Positions 38,299 through 46,265 are shown, counted from the first letter of the stretch. The stretch: DNA of 64,000 nt from Agrobacterium fabrum str. C58 (GCF_000092025.1 NC_003062.2:1424001-1488000), one strand, 5' to 3'. Notes: generated from the sequence alone by a model not told the origin. Translations and numbers: made by a program.

Positions 38299-38460
38299 CC
38301 CCCTCTGTCCTTGTCGCCTGAGATTGTTATCCCTTCGGCGAGCCGTCCTTTAGTCAAGGTGGCTTCTCTCCAGAGTTCCGTCGTCATCGCTGGTCCTTTT
38401 GCCTGAGAGTTTCCGGGGCGGTTGCTCCTTCGGCACCGCAATGAAGCGGTTTCTCCCAAC
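38299..38460 (-). promoter_or_regulatory. Tandem glycine riboswitch
   Basis: On the minus strand two consecutive glycine aptamers (gcvT motif) precede gcvT. Aptamer 1 has gggagaaaccg, gccgaaggagcaa and ggaaactctcaggcaaaagg. Aptamer 2 has ctctggagagaag, gccgaagggataa and aatctcaggcgacaagg, closing with gacagaggg. The repeated GCCGAAGGRKNAA and CTCAGGCRANAAGGAC signatures are diagnostic. The downstream region to 38230 holds a ggcgctttcgcgcc hairpin that may be part of the expression platform. Glycine is expected to turn on gcvTHP. Confidence 0.93.
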
Positions 38461-38475
38461 GATGATGCGACGCTC

Positions 38476-38504
38476 ATTATCTTCGAAGCCCCGCTATTGG
38501 CAAG
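38476..38504 (-). promoter_or_regulatory. Promoter of the gcv operon
   Basis: CTTGCC (38504-38499), 17 bases, GATAAT (38481-38476) on the minus strand. Transcription would begin near 38469, just before the first glycine aptamer. The rest of 38505-38696 shows no gene. Confidence 0.65.
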
Positions 38505-38696
38505 GACCAAATGACGCATCTGAACAGATTCTTGCTCCATCTGCGCCATCGTCATCTCAGCCGTCCCGTATAGCGGTTTCGAGGCCGCGTCTGTGTGCCC
38601 ATCCGACCTTCGTCATAGAAAGCGGGTTGGCGGGGTTCTCACGGACGCAACGAGGCGTTTCAGCGACCAGACCGAGGCTCCAACGACGAGGCGTAG

Positions 38697-38882
38697 CTAG
38701 TCGGATTTTTTCTCCGGCAAGCCCTTGCGTTTTGTCGATGCAAAATCCTCAAGTTCCTTTTCTGTCATGGACTTCTCCATGCTTTTTGAAGCGCCTTGTA
38801 AACTGGATTTTTTCACTTCACCGCGTTTGGCGGCGAGCGCGGCACCCGCCGCTTTCTGCTGGGCTTTCGATTTTGCTGGCAT
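38697..38882 (-). CDS. DUF3008 small basic protein
   Basis: A 61-residue, very lysine/alanine-rich cytoplasmic protein (MPAKSKAQQKAAGAALAAKRG) matching the DUF3008 family. The conserved part is GASKSMEKSMTEKELEDFASTKRKGLPEK. The function is unknown; the composition suggests a disordered, possibly stress-linked protein. A strong aaaggagg site precedes the ATG. Confidence 0.88.
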   Translation of the reverse strand: MPAKSKAQQKAAGAALAAKRGEVKKSSLQGASKSMEKSMTEKELEDFASTKRKGLPEKKSD

Positions 38883-38947
38883 GTCTGCCTCCTTTGAAAC
38901 AATGGCTTTGCAAGGAAAATGCCGCGTCGCGTCGATCGTTCCCTTGC

Positions 38948-38973
38948 AACGATCAAGCCTGCGGCAAAATTCC
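38948..38973 (-). promoter_or_regulatory. Possible general-stress (EcfG-type) promoter for the DUF3008 gene
   Basis: GGAAT (38973-38969), 17 bases, CGTT (38951-38948) on the minus strand, one mismatch from the rhizobial stress-sigma pattern GGAAC-N16-18-CGTT. It lies about 66 bases before the start codon. Confidence 0.3.
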
Positions 38974-39045
38974 CCTTTGAAATCGGCAGGAAAGCGGGAT
39001 ATCGCCTAGGACATGGACGCAAATCGAAAACGACGGCTGACAGGG

Positions 39046-39435
39046 ATGGAGAAGATGCTTCGCATTTTCTGCGCGACCCTGATGTTGTCGCTCGGTTTTG
39101 CGCACAAGCCGGCGCTTGCAGTTAGCCCACAGGTCGTCCTCGACGAGAGCTACCGGCTGCCGGATGGCACCTTTGCCGAGATTTGCCTCGGCCACGTCGG
39201 TGGGGTGAATGCCTCCCACACCAAGGACGGCCCGGCCCATTCGGGCGACGCTATCCTCTTCTGCGAAGCCTGCCTGCTGGCATCTTCCATTCTTCTGCCG
39301 ATGCCCGATATGGAAGGCTGGCTGAAGAAAGAATTCGCCTGGCTCGACAACCGTCTGTCCGCCGAATGGAGCGTGCACTCCGTCCTGACGATCCAACAAC
39401 CGTCCGCGCGTGGTCCGCCCGCCCTGTCCTCCTGA
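39046..39435 (+). CDS. Small exported protein next to the YcnI-PCu(A)C gene (possibly DUF2946-like)
   Basis: A 129-residue protein with a signal-like N-terminus (MLRIFCATLMLSLGFAHKPALA). The mature part has ICLGHVGG, DGPAHSGDAILFCEACLLAS with a CxxC motif, and a hydrophobic LLASSILLP stretch. CxxC and His residues before a copper-protein gene suggest a metal-binding partner, and the layout recalls DUF2946 proteins; this is not certain. Starts at 39013 or 39055 are also possible. The copper gene begins 86 bases later. Confidence 0.7.
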   Translation: MEKMLRIFCATLMLSLGFAHKPALAVSPQVVLDESYRLPDGTFAEICLGHVGGVNASHTKDGPAHSGDAILFCEACLLASSILLPMPDMEGWLKKEFAWLDNRLSAEWSVHSVLTIQQPSARGPPALSS

Positions 39436-39521
39436 TTTTTCACATTACGGGATCATCGCCGCCTATCGGTGGCACGGAGCGGCTGCGGAGCCCCAGGGGG
39501 CGCAGTCGCAGGGACAGACAA

Positions 39522-40496
39522 ATGAAAACCACCAAGATCATCACCTGCACTCTCTTCGTAGCATCGGTTTCGACCGCGCCGGCTTTTGCGCACGCCACAT
39601 TCGTGGACGGCTCGGCCGAACAGGACAGCACCATCGTTGCCGCCCTCCAGGTGCCGCATGGCTGCGATGGCGGGCTTGCCACCACGGAAGTGCAGATCAA
39701 GCTGCCGGAAGGCTTCATTTCCGCCAAGCCGCAGCCCAAGGCCGGCTGGGAGCTGGAAATCATCAAGGGCGAGTACCAGAAGACCTACAAGAACCACGGC
39801 AAGGACATCGCGAGTGGGGCTGTCGAGGTCCGCTGGAAGGGTGGCGACCTGCCGGACGAGTTCTATGACACCTTCGCCGTGCAGGGCAAAATCTCCGGCG
39901 TCGAAGTCGGGCAGGATCTGCCTTTCAAGGTGACGCAGCTCTGCGGCGACAAGGGCAAGGTCTCCTGGGATGAGGTCGCAGCCGCTGGCGTCGATCCGCA
40001 TTCGCTGAAAAGCCCGGCGCCGACCATCAAGGTCGCTGCCAAGGCGCATCCGGGCGGGCATGATCATTCCGGCATGAGCATGGATATGGATGTCGTGAAG
40101 GTCGGCAACCTCGAAGTGTCTGATGGCGCGACCAAGGCCATGCTGCCGGGTCAACCGGTTGGTGGCGGTTACGTGACCATCAAGAACACCGGCGACAGCG
40201 ACGACAAGCTGGTCGGTATCGAATCCTCAGCCGCCGGCCGCGCTGAAATCCACGAGATGGCCATGGTCAACGACGTCATGAAAATGCGCAAGCTGGATGA
40301 GGGTATCGTCATTCCCGCCGGCCAAACGGTGGAACTGAAGCCCGGCGGCCTGCACATGATGTTCTTCAATGTGAAGAAACCCTTTGCCGAAGGCGACAAG
40401 GTGCCGGTGACGTTGGTCTTTGAGAAGGCCGGCAAGGTAGAGATCGTGCTCTCCGCGGGCGCAGCCAAGGGCGGCACCGATCATCAGCATAATTGA
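39522..40496 (+). CDS. Fused YcnI (DUF1775) and PCu(A)C copper chaperone, exported
   Basis: A 324-residue periplasmic protein with signal peptide (MKTTKIITCTLFVASVSTAPAFA). The mature N-terminus begins HATF, the histidine that binds copper in YcnI. The DUF1775 domain reaches to about 165 (VPHGCDGGLATTEVQIKLPEG; GDLPDEFYDTF). A linker with HPGGHDHSGMSMDMD follows, then a PCu(A)C domain (about 190-310) with the typical EIHEM...M-x-M pattern, PGGLHMMFF, and a DHQHN tail. PCu(A)C proteins carry Cu(I) to cytochrome oxidase; YcnI binds Cu(II). The fusion could bridge both states. The ATG at 39522 follows gcagggacag. Confidence 0.92.
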   Translation: MKTTKIITCTLFVASVSTAPAFAHATFVDGSAEQDSTIVAALQVPHGCDGGLATTEVQIKLPEGFISAKPQPKAGWELEIIKGEYQKTYKNHGKDIASGAVEVRWKGGDLPDEFYDTFAVQGKISGVEVGQDLPFKVTQLCGDKGKVSWDEVAAAGVDPHSLKSPAPTIKVAAKAHPGGHDHSGMSMDMDVVKVGNLEVSDGATKAMLPGQPVGGGYVTIKNTGDSDDKLVGIESSAAGRAEIHEMAMVNDVMKMRKLDEGIVIPAGQTVELKPGGLHMMFFNVKKPFAEGDKVPVTLVFEKAGKVEIVLSAGAAKGGTDHQHN

Positions 40497-40507
40497 CGGA
40501 AGAAAAA

Positions 40508-40541
40508 CGGCTACCGGAACGCGTGACAGGTCCGGTAGCCG
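40508..40541 (-). terminator. Strong hairpin with T-run on the minus strand
   Basis: A perfect 11-bp stem, cggctaccgga/tccggtagccg, with a 12-base loop. On the minus strand it is followed by TTTTTCTTCC, a good intrinsic terminator; on the plus strand no T-run follows. It lies 11 bases after the plus-strand copper gene stop. Confidence 0.7.
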
Positions 40542-40647
40542 CAAGATGTCTCACACATTGTATTTGTTTTTCAGCGCCGTGATGGAAAAGGCGATGGCAC
40601 TTACCATCACGATTTTCCGGAACTCGGTCGAAAAATATCTAGAAAAT

Positions 40648-40683
40648 AAAGCTGACACCAGACTGAACGCGGGTGTCGGCTTT
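40648..40683 (-). terminator. Possible terminator of the 40719-41039 gene
   Basis: aaagc(t)gacacc pairs with gggtgtc(g)gcttt; on the minus strand ATTTTCT follows. It lies 36 bases after the stop of the gene on the minus strand. The T-run is short. Confidence 0.45.
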
Positions 40684-40718
40684 GCAAGCATGGAAAATAA
40701 GAAACAGAATTAAGATAT

Positions 40719-41039
40719 CTATATATCGCTTTGATATAGAATATCATTTTTGGACTTCTGTGGGAAGTTGTTTTCCTCATATGCCTCGACGGCCTGCTCC
40801 AGCGTCGCCTGCGGTTCCTGGCGCTGACTGGCAGCGGTGAGGAAATAAAGCGCCAGGGCCGGTGGCTTGATCACGGTCATCATGCCGCGAAGCTGGAAAT
40901 CTTCACCGCGTTCGGCCTTACGCGCCAACTCGTGAATAGCGTCTTCGATTTCCGTTTTGCGCGGAACGCGCTGCGATGGCTTTACCGCTTCCAGCGCATA
41001 GGCTGCCGTATTTGCAGAAACAGAAAGAACCTGTGTCAT
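40719..41039 (-). CDS. Protein of unknown function
   Basis: A 106-residue soluble protein. The central part is charged and helical (KTEIEDAIHELARKAERGEDFQLRG) and is followed by a hydrophobic stretch (MMTVIKPPALALYFLTAA). The C-terminus ends NDILYQSDI in an AT-rich region. No family is recognised. Nothing indicates export. It stands alone between convergent and divergent neighbours, with hairpins downstream. Confidence 0.6.
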   Translation of the reverse strand: MTQVLSVSANTAAYALEAVKPSQRVPRKTEIEDAIHELARKAERGEDFQLRGMMTVIKPPALALYFLTAASQRQEPQATLEQAVEAYEENNFPQKSKNDILYQSDI

Positions 41040-41237
41040 TCAACCCCCGGCCATCTTTGCGACCCTGAAAACCGAATATTAGCACCCGCATCTTGTTGGA
41101 AGGCTAAATCGCGACGCTGCAATTTAATCGTATTTTAATGGATGAAGGCACCCGGCGAAGGGGTTTCGCCGGCGGTTTCCTTGGTCTAGAAATGCGTTGG
41201 ACTGCCCGGTCCGGCAAACTCCGGAGACATCATTTCC

Positions 41238-41615
41238 ATGATCAATATCGCTCTTGTCGCGACAGGCGGCGCAATCGGTTCCGTATTCCGTTATCTGGTC
41301 GGCGTCTGGAGCATGCGGCTGGCAGGTCCGAATTTCCCCTGGGGAACGCTCGCGGTTAATATCGTCGGGTCTTTCCTGATCGGTCTGCTGGTCGAACTTG
41401 TGGCGCGGCGGTTGAACGCGTCCATTGAAATGCGTCTGTTTCTCGTCACCGGCGTGCTTGGCGGGTTCACCACATTCTCGTCCTTCTCGCTGGATGCGGT
41501 TTCGCTTTTCGAGCGTGGTGCACTCGGCCTTTCGGCCTTTTACATCCTTGCAAGCCTTGTGGTTTCCATCGCTGCGGTTTTCGCCGGGCTGGCCTTGGGC
41601 CGCAACTTGTTCTAA
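41238..41615 (+). CDS. crcB: Fluoride exporter CrcB (Fluc)
   Basis: A 125-residue four-helix membrane protein that works as a dual-topology dimer to release fluoride. Motifs: GGAIGSVFRYLVG, GTLAVNIVGSFLIGLL (with the conserved Asn) and GGFTTFSSFSLD (Phe box and Na+ site). A hairpin (ccggcgaa/ttcgccgg, about 41152-41172) lies in the leader, but no convincing fluoride riboswitch core was found. The pseudouridine synthase gene follows 66 bases later. Confidence 0.93.
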   Translation: MINIALVATGGAIGSVFRYLVGVWSMRLAGPNFPWGTLAVNIVGSFLIGLLVELVARRLNASIEMRLFLVTGVLGGFTTFSSFSLDAVSLFERGALGLSAFYILASLVVSIAAVFAGLALGRNLF

Positions 41616-41681
41616 AGGCTTGAACCAAACGGCGCGCCGACGAACAGAGCGCGCGATCAAGACAGAGAGACTGGAAATTTC

Positions 41682-42671
41682 ATGGCAGGTATCGAGCATA
41701 TCAAGGTCGAGGCCGACGAGGCCGGTATGCGCCTCGATCGCTGGTTCAAGATTCACTATCCGGGGCTCGGTTTCGGGCAGCTGCAAAAGCTGCTGCGCTC
41801 CGGCCAGGTGCGTGTGGATGGCGGCCGGGTGAAGACGGATGCGCGAGTGCAGCCGGGACAGATGGTGCGTGTGCCGCCGGTCGATTCCGATATGAAGACC
41901 AAGACCGGTCCGATCGGATCGAAGGATCTCAAACATTCGGCAGACGGCGAGCTTCTGGCACGCATGCTGCTGCATGAAGATGACAAGGTCCTCGTATTCA
42001 ACAAGCCCGCTGGCATTGCCGTGCAGGGTGGTTCCGGCGTCAACCGTCATATTGACGGTCTTCTGGAAGCATGGACCAGCCCGAAGGGCGAAAAGCCGCG
42101 TCTGGTGCACCGTCTGGACCGTGACACGTCAGGCGTGCTGGTGGTTGCCCGCACCCGTGGTGCCGCGCAGAAGCTGACGGCCGCCTTCCGCGAGCGCGAC
42201 ACCAAAAAGACCTATTGGGCGCTTGTTCGTGGCGTGCCGCGCAAACATCAGGACAAGATTTCCACCTGGCTGGTCAAGGAACAGACCCCCGACGGTGACC
42301 GCATGCGTATCGCCAAACACGGCGAGGAGGGGGCCGACCACGCCATTTCCTACTACCGTGTCATCGACACCGCCGCGCAGAACCTCGCCTGGCTGGAAAT
42401 GGAACCCTATACCGGCCGCACCCACCAGCTTCGCGTTCACGCACTGCATATGGGACATCCGATTATCGGCGATCCCAAATATTACATTGACGATCCGAAC
42501 TGGGATTTCCCGGGCGGCGTACAGAAGCGACTGCACCTGCATGCCCGCCATATCGACATACCGCATCCGAACGGCGGCCGGCTTCGCGTCAGCGCACCCT
42601 TGCCGCCGCACATGGTACAGACCTGGAACCTGCTCGGCCTCGACGTGGCCGATGGCGATAGGGAAGACTGA
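41682..42671 (+). CDS. RluA-family pseudouridine synthase (RluC-like)
   Basis: Isomerises uridines in 23S rRNA. The 329-residue protein has an N-terminal S4 RNA-binding domain (about 10-75; MRLDRWFKIHYPGLGFGQLQKLLRSGQVRVDG). The catalytic domain contains HRLDRDTSGVLVVART with the catalytic Asp, and the TGRTHQLRVHALHMGHPIIGD motif. It is closest to RluC by layout, but the target positions are not certain. The HAD phosphatase gene follows after six bases. Confidence 0.92.
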   Translation: MAGIEHIKVEADEAGMRLDRWFKIHYPGLGFGQLQKLLRSGQVRVDGGRVKTDARVQPGQMVRVPPVDSDMKTKTGPIGSKDLKHSADGELLARMLLHEDDKVLVFNKPAGIAVQGGSGVNRHIDGLLEAWTSPKGEKPRLVHRLDRDTSGVLVVARTRGAAQKLTAAFRERDTKKTYWALVRGVPRKHQDKISTWLVKEQTPDGDRMRIAKHGEEGADHAISYYRVIDTAAQNLAWLEMEPYTGRTHQLRVHALHMGHPIIGDPKYYIDDPNWDFPGGVQKRLHLHARHIDIPHPNGGRLRVSAPLPPHMVQTWNLLGLDVADGDRED

Positions 42672-42677
42672 CAACAG

Positions 42678-43346
42678 ATGAAACTCGTCCTTTTCGATTG
42701 CGACGGCACACTGGTGGACAGCGCCGGCCTGATCCATGCCGTCATGTCCGAGACCTTTGCCGATTTTGGAAAACCGCGGCCTGATATATCCGAGACCAAG
42801 GCGATCATCGGGCTGACGCTGGATATCGCCATCGCCCGCATGCTGGGCAGGGCCCATGTGGACGACGAAGCGGCGGCCATGGCGCTGCGCTATAAAGAGA
42901 ACTATCATCCGCTGAGAGAACGTTTCGAAAACGCAACTCCGCTTTTCGATGGCATAGCCTCTTTGATCGATATGCTGTCGAAGCGGGATGACGTGCTGAT
43001 CGGCGCTGTCACCGGCAAGGGCCGGCGTGGGCTCACCCAAATTCTGGAAACCCATGGCTTTGCCGATCATTTCATCGTTTCGCGCACGGCGGATGACTGC
43101 CCCTCCAAGCCGCACCCGGCAATGGTGATGGAGTGCTGCCACGAAACCGGCATGGTTCCGGCCGATACTATCGTCATTGGTGACGCGATCTATGACATGC
43201 AGATGGCGAAAGCGGCTGGTGCAAAAGCCATCGGCGTCGCCTGGGGTTATGCCTCGGTCGAAGACCTCTGGAAGGCGGGCGCCGATGCGGTGGTCAACCA
43301 TCCGAACGACATTCCGGCCTATGTTCCGGCCGACATTACCGAATGA
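42678..43346 (+). CDS. HAD-superfamily hydrolase (phosphoglycolate phosphatase-like)
   Basis: A 222-residue HAD-IA enzyme. Motif I is LFDCDGTLVDS with nucleophile Asp and acid/base Asp; the helical cap follows; motif II is GAVTGKGRRG; motif III Lys is in SKPHPAMV; motif IV is VIGDAIYDMQMAKAAG. The substrate could be phosphoglycolate or another small phosphate ester. It lies between an RluA-type synthase and an ATP12-like chaperone gene, an order I recall in other rhizobia, with short spacing (6 and 30 bases). Confidence 0.9.
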   Translation: MKLVLFDCDGTLVDSAGLIHAVMSETFADFGKPRPDISETKAIIGLTLDIAIARMLGRAHVDDEAAAMALRYKENYHPLRERFENATPLFDGIASLIDMLSKRDDVLIGAVTGKGRRGLTQILETHGFADHFIVSRTADDCPSKPHPAMVMECCHETGMVPADTIVIGDAIYDMQMAKAAGAKAIGVAWGYASVEDLWKAGADAVVNHPNDIPAYVPADITE

Positions 43347-43376
43347 CCTTTTCTATCCGACTGACGAGGATGTGCC

Positions 43377-44171
43377 ATGCGTGATCTCCTGAACGACCTT
43401 TCAGAGGGCCTCAGCCACCCCGACCCGATCCTGCGCGCGCAGATCCAGATGCAGAAACCATTGCCGAAGCGGTTCTACAAGGATGTCACCGTTGCTGACG
43501 TGGAAGAGGGCGGTTTCACCATCCTCCTCGACGGCAAGCCGCTGCGCACGCCGGCCAAGAAGCCGCTGGTCGCACCCTCGCGGGCGCTGGCCGACCTGCT
43601 CCGCGACGAATGGGATGCTCAGAAGGAAGTGGTGAACCCGGTCGTCATGCCGGTATCGCGGCATGTGAATACCGCCATCGATGGCATCGCCAGCGACACA
43701 CAGGCGGTTTTCGAGGACATACTCCGTTTTTCCTCGTCCGATCTCCTCTGCTATCGCGCCGGCGATCCGGAAGCGCTGGTTGCGCGGCAGACGGACTATT
43801 GGGATCCGGTTCTGGACTGGGCCACCAATGTACTTGGCGCCCGCTTTATCCTCGTCGAAGGTGTCATGCATCGCGACCAACCGCGCGAGGCCATCGCGGC
43901 CTTCGCTGTGACGCTGAAGAAATACGATACGCCGATTGCGCTCGCCGCGCTGCACACCATGACGTCTCTGACCGGCTCCGCCATTCTGGCACTGGCATTG
44001 GCAGAAGGGGAACTGACGCTGGAAGAGGCCTGGGCACTCGCCCATCTGGACGAGGATTGGACCGCCGAGCAATGGGGCGAGGACGAGGAGGCGCTGGAAC
44101 GCCGCGCCGTCAGGCTCATCGACATGCGCGCCGCGCTCAACGTGCTGGAGTCGCTGAAGAGCGCTTCTTAA
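43377..44171 (+). CDS. ATP12-family F1-ATPase assembly chaperone
   Basis: A 264-residue protein of the ATP12 family, which in mitochondria protects the F1 alpha subunit before assembly. Characteristic parts are LPKRFYKDVTVADVEEGGFTILLDGKPLRTPAKKPL near residue 27 and SDLLCYRAGDPEALVARQTDYWDPVLDW. The late EEAWALAHLDEDWTAEQWGEDEEA is the conserved C-terminal acidic patch. The protein is soluble. It ends the crcB-rluA-HAD-atp12 run on the plus strand. Confidence 0.93.
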   Translation: MRDLLNDLSEGLSHPDPILRAQIQMQKPLPKRFYKDVTVADVEEGGFTILLDGKPLRTPAKKPLVAPSRALADLLRDEWDAQKEVVNPVVMPVSRHVNTAIDGIASDTQAVFEDILRFSSSDLLCYRAGDPEALVARQTDYWDPVLDWATNVLGARFILVEGVMHRDQPREAIAAFAVTLKKYDTPIALAALHTMTSLTGSAILALALAEGELTLEEAWALAHLDEDWTAEQWGEDEEALERRAVRLIDMRAALNVLESLKSAS

Positions 44172-44231
44172 CGCTTTTCTAACTCTAATCACGGAACATA
44201 CGGCTACCTCACGTAAGGGGAGCCGCTGATC

Positions 44232-44720
44232 ATGACCACCACGCTGAAACGCCTTGGCATTCTTGTGCTGGCGTCTTTCGTGCTGATGTCTTTCAGGCTG
44301 GAACCGGAAGCGACAAACACCGACCGGCTGCTTTATGATGTGCGCGGCGCGTTTGTCGCTGCACGCCCAGATGTAGCGCCGGCACTGATGCAGTCCATCC
44401 ATGCGCAGGTCCAGAATGCGATCAAGATAACGGCGCGTGGTGAGACCAGACCGCGTGTGGTGCTGACCATCCGTCTTGCATCCGTCAAACGCGCGCCCTT
44501 CCTGTTTGGAGAGCGGGCATCAGCCAAGGTCATCGTCCGTGCCGCAGCCGTAGCGACGGGCGAAGTCATCGCCGAGGCCAAATTCACCGCCACTGTCGTT
44601 AGCTTCGACAATCAGTCGATCGAACAGGAACTCGCCTATGGTGTTGCTGAACGGGTGATCCACGAATTCAGGCTGAACCGGCCCGGCCCGACGACGCTTG
44701 CAACGGCCCTGTTTCCATAA
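44232..44720 (+). CDS. Exported protein of unknown function
   Basis: A 162-residue protein with a hydrophobic N-terminal segment (RLGILVLASFVLMSFRLEPEA) that is a signal or anchor. The mature part includes VLTIRLASVKRAPFLFGERASAKVIVRAAAVATGEVIAEAKF, an alternating beta pattern. No family is recognised, though the layout suggests a small periplasmic beta-rich protein. The 233 bases after it hold the operator region for the Rid gene. Confidence 0.7.
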   Translation: MTTTLKRLGILVLASFVLMSFRLEPEATNTDRLLYDVRGAFVAARPDVAPALMQSIHAQVQNAIKITARGETRPRVVLTIRLASVKRAPFLFGERASAKVIVRAAAVATGEVIAEAKFTATVVSFDNQSIEQELAYGVAERVIHEFRLNRPGPTTLATALFP

Positions 44721-44815
44721 GCAGCAGGGAAGGCGGGAGGGGGACATCCACCCACTCCCATTTATCCTGGAAATCTCACGCTCTGAAAAATTGCACCTCG
44801 ATGCAACGGAGTTCA

Positions 44816-44883
44816 CATACATTGCGTATCTGAATTGACATACGCTGCGTACGTCACTATCTCGCATACGTACCGTATGTCAA
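44816..44883. promoter_or_regulatory. Multi-site operator and promoter before the Rid-family gene
   Basis: Three ATAC-N5-GTA(T/C) dyads are centred at 44823, 44846 and 44872. The second extends to TGACATAC-N5-GTACGTCA. A larger perfect repeat, TTGACATAC (44835-44843) with GTATGTCAA (44875-44883), encloses sites 2 and 3. A promoter TTGACA (44835-44840)-N17-TATCTC (44858-44863) lies within, and a mirror TTGACA-N17-ATAGTG reads the other way. The pattern is typical of TetR-type repressor binding; no regulator gene is adjacent. Confidence 0.65.
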
Positions 44884-44953
44884 ATGACGTTCGAAGTTTT
44901 GTAAGCAGCACTTCGCTCGTCAAGGCCACTCAAGCCACAAAGAGAGATGCTAG

Positions 44954-45343
44954 ATGACTGAACGCGAAGCAATTTTCCCAGCCAACAGGCACGCGCTTTA
45001 CGAAGAACACGGCTATTCGGCCGCCATTCGCTCCGGCGACCTTCTTTTCGTTTCCGGCCAGGTCGGCAGCCGTGCCGATGGAACGCCTGAACCCGATTTT
45101 GAACAGCAGGTCCGGCTGGCCTTCGAAAATCTCAAGGCCACACTTGCGGCGGCGGGGTGCACCTTCGACGACATCGTTGACGTCACGACGTTCCATACGG
45201 ACCCGGAAAACCAGTTCGGAACGATCATGACCGTCAAGCAGGAGATTTTCAGCAAATCGCCTTATCCGAACTGGACCGCCATCGGCGTCAACTGGCTCGC
45301 CGGCTTCGATTTCGAGATAAAGGTCATTGCCCGCATCCCGTGA
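44954..45343 (+). CDS. Rid (YjgF/YER057c/UK114) family protein lacking the canonical Arg
   Basis: A 129-residue trimeric-fold protein of the Rid family. Family features are GDLLFVSGQVGSRADGTPEPDFEQQVRLAFENLKATLAAAG and the C-terminal FEIKVIARIP. In true RidA deaminases the motif PxRxxxEV carries the catalytic Arg; here the aligned part reads PNWTAIGVNW, with Trp in its place. It is therefore likely one of the Rid subgroups without imine deaminase activity. The operator upstream suggests regulated expression. fghA is convergent downstream. Confidence 0.88.
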   Translation: MTEREAIFPANRHALYEEHGYSAAIRSGDLLFVSGQVGSRADGTPEPDFEQQVRLAFENLKATLAAAGCTFDDIVDVTTFHTDPENQFGTIMTVKQEIFSKSPYPNWTAIGVNWLAGFDFEIKVIARIP

Positions 45344-45403
45344 CGCCGGATCAAGACGGAAACGGCGGCGCTCACAGGGCGCCGCCGGCCTGTTTCTCCA
45401 GCC

Positions 45404-46237
45404 TTAGCCAAGCCGCTCCGCATGCCACTTCAGATGGTCATCCATGAAAGTGGAGATGAAATAATAGGAGTGGTCGTAACGATCATGCATGCGCAGCGTC
45501 AGGCCGATATCTGTGCCCTTGATCGCCTCTTCGAACAGCCAGGGGCGCAGGCCTTTTTCCAGGAAACTATCGGCCTTGCCCTGGTCGATCAGGAACTCGG
45601 GAAACCGTGCGCCATCCTCGACCAGCGAGCAGGCGTCATAGCGACGCCATGCGGCCCTGTCAGCACCGAGATATTTCTCCAGCGCCGGTTCCGACCAGTC
45701 GGCCGAAGAGGGGGCAACGATGGGTGCAAAAGCCGAGCAGCTCTTGAAACGCTCGGGGTTTTTCAGCGCAATCGTCATAGCACCATGACCGCCCATCGAA
45801 TGGCCGAAAATGGACTGGCGGCTCATATCGGCGCGAAAATGCTGGCCGATGAGGGCAGGCAGCTCTTCCGTCACATAGCTGTACATCTGGTAATGCTCCG
45901 ACCAGGGCTCCTCGGTGGCGTCGAGATAAAAACCGGCGCCCTTGCCCATCTGCCAGTTGGTCAGCTCATCCGGCACGTCATTGCCGCGTGGGCTGGTATC
46001 CGGGCAGACGACGACCAAACCCAGTTCAGACGCCATGCGGCGATATTCGCCCTTTTCCATGACATTGGCATGGGTGCAGGTGAGGCCGGAGAGATACCAG
46101 ACAACCGGGCAGGGCTCATGGATCGCCTTCGGCGGCACATAGACTGCGAAGGTCATCTCGCTTTTGAGCGTTTCGGATTGGTGCGAAAAAACGCCCTGCA
46201 TGCCGCCAAAGGCCGTATTCTGCGAAATGATGTTCAT
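45404..46237 (-). CDS. fghA: S-formylglutathione hydrolase
   Basis: Hydrolyses S-formylglutathione to formate and glutathione in formaldehyde detoxification. The 277-residue esterase-D-type protein has SGLTCTHANVMEKGEYRRMASELGL, the nucleophile elbow GHSMGGHGA, the catalytic Asp in IDQGKADSFL and the His near HDRYDHSYYF. The start at 46237 gives the family N-terminus. No adhC or gfa gene is near, so the pathway partner lies elsewhere. Confidence 0.94.
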   Translation of the reverse strand: MNIISQNTAFGGMQGVFSHQSETLKSEMTFAVYVPPKAIHEPCPVVWYLSGLTCTHANVMEKGEYRRMASELGLVVVCPDTSPRGNDVPDELTNWQMGKGAGFYLDATEEPWSEHYQMYSYVTEELPALIGQHFRADMSRQSIFGHSMGGHGAMTIALKNPERFKSCSAFAPIVAPSSADWSEPALEKYLGADRAAWRRYDACSLVEDGARFPEFLIDQGKADSFLEKGLRPWLFEEAIKGTDIGLTLRMHDRYDHSYYFISTFMDDHLKWHAERLG

Positions 46238-46265
46238 GAAGCCATTCCCTTAAGAAAATTTCGGT

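Noticed and set aside
41124..41237. Possible fluoride riboswitch before crcB
   Set aside because: A ggatgaaggcaccc start and a ccggcgaa/ttcgccgg hairpin look suggestive, but the CTGATG...CCTAC part of the fluoride aptamer is absent.
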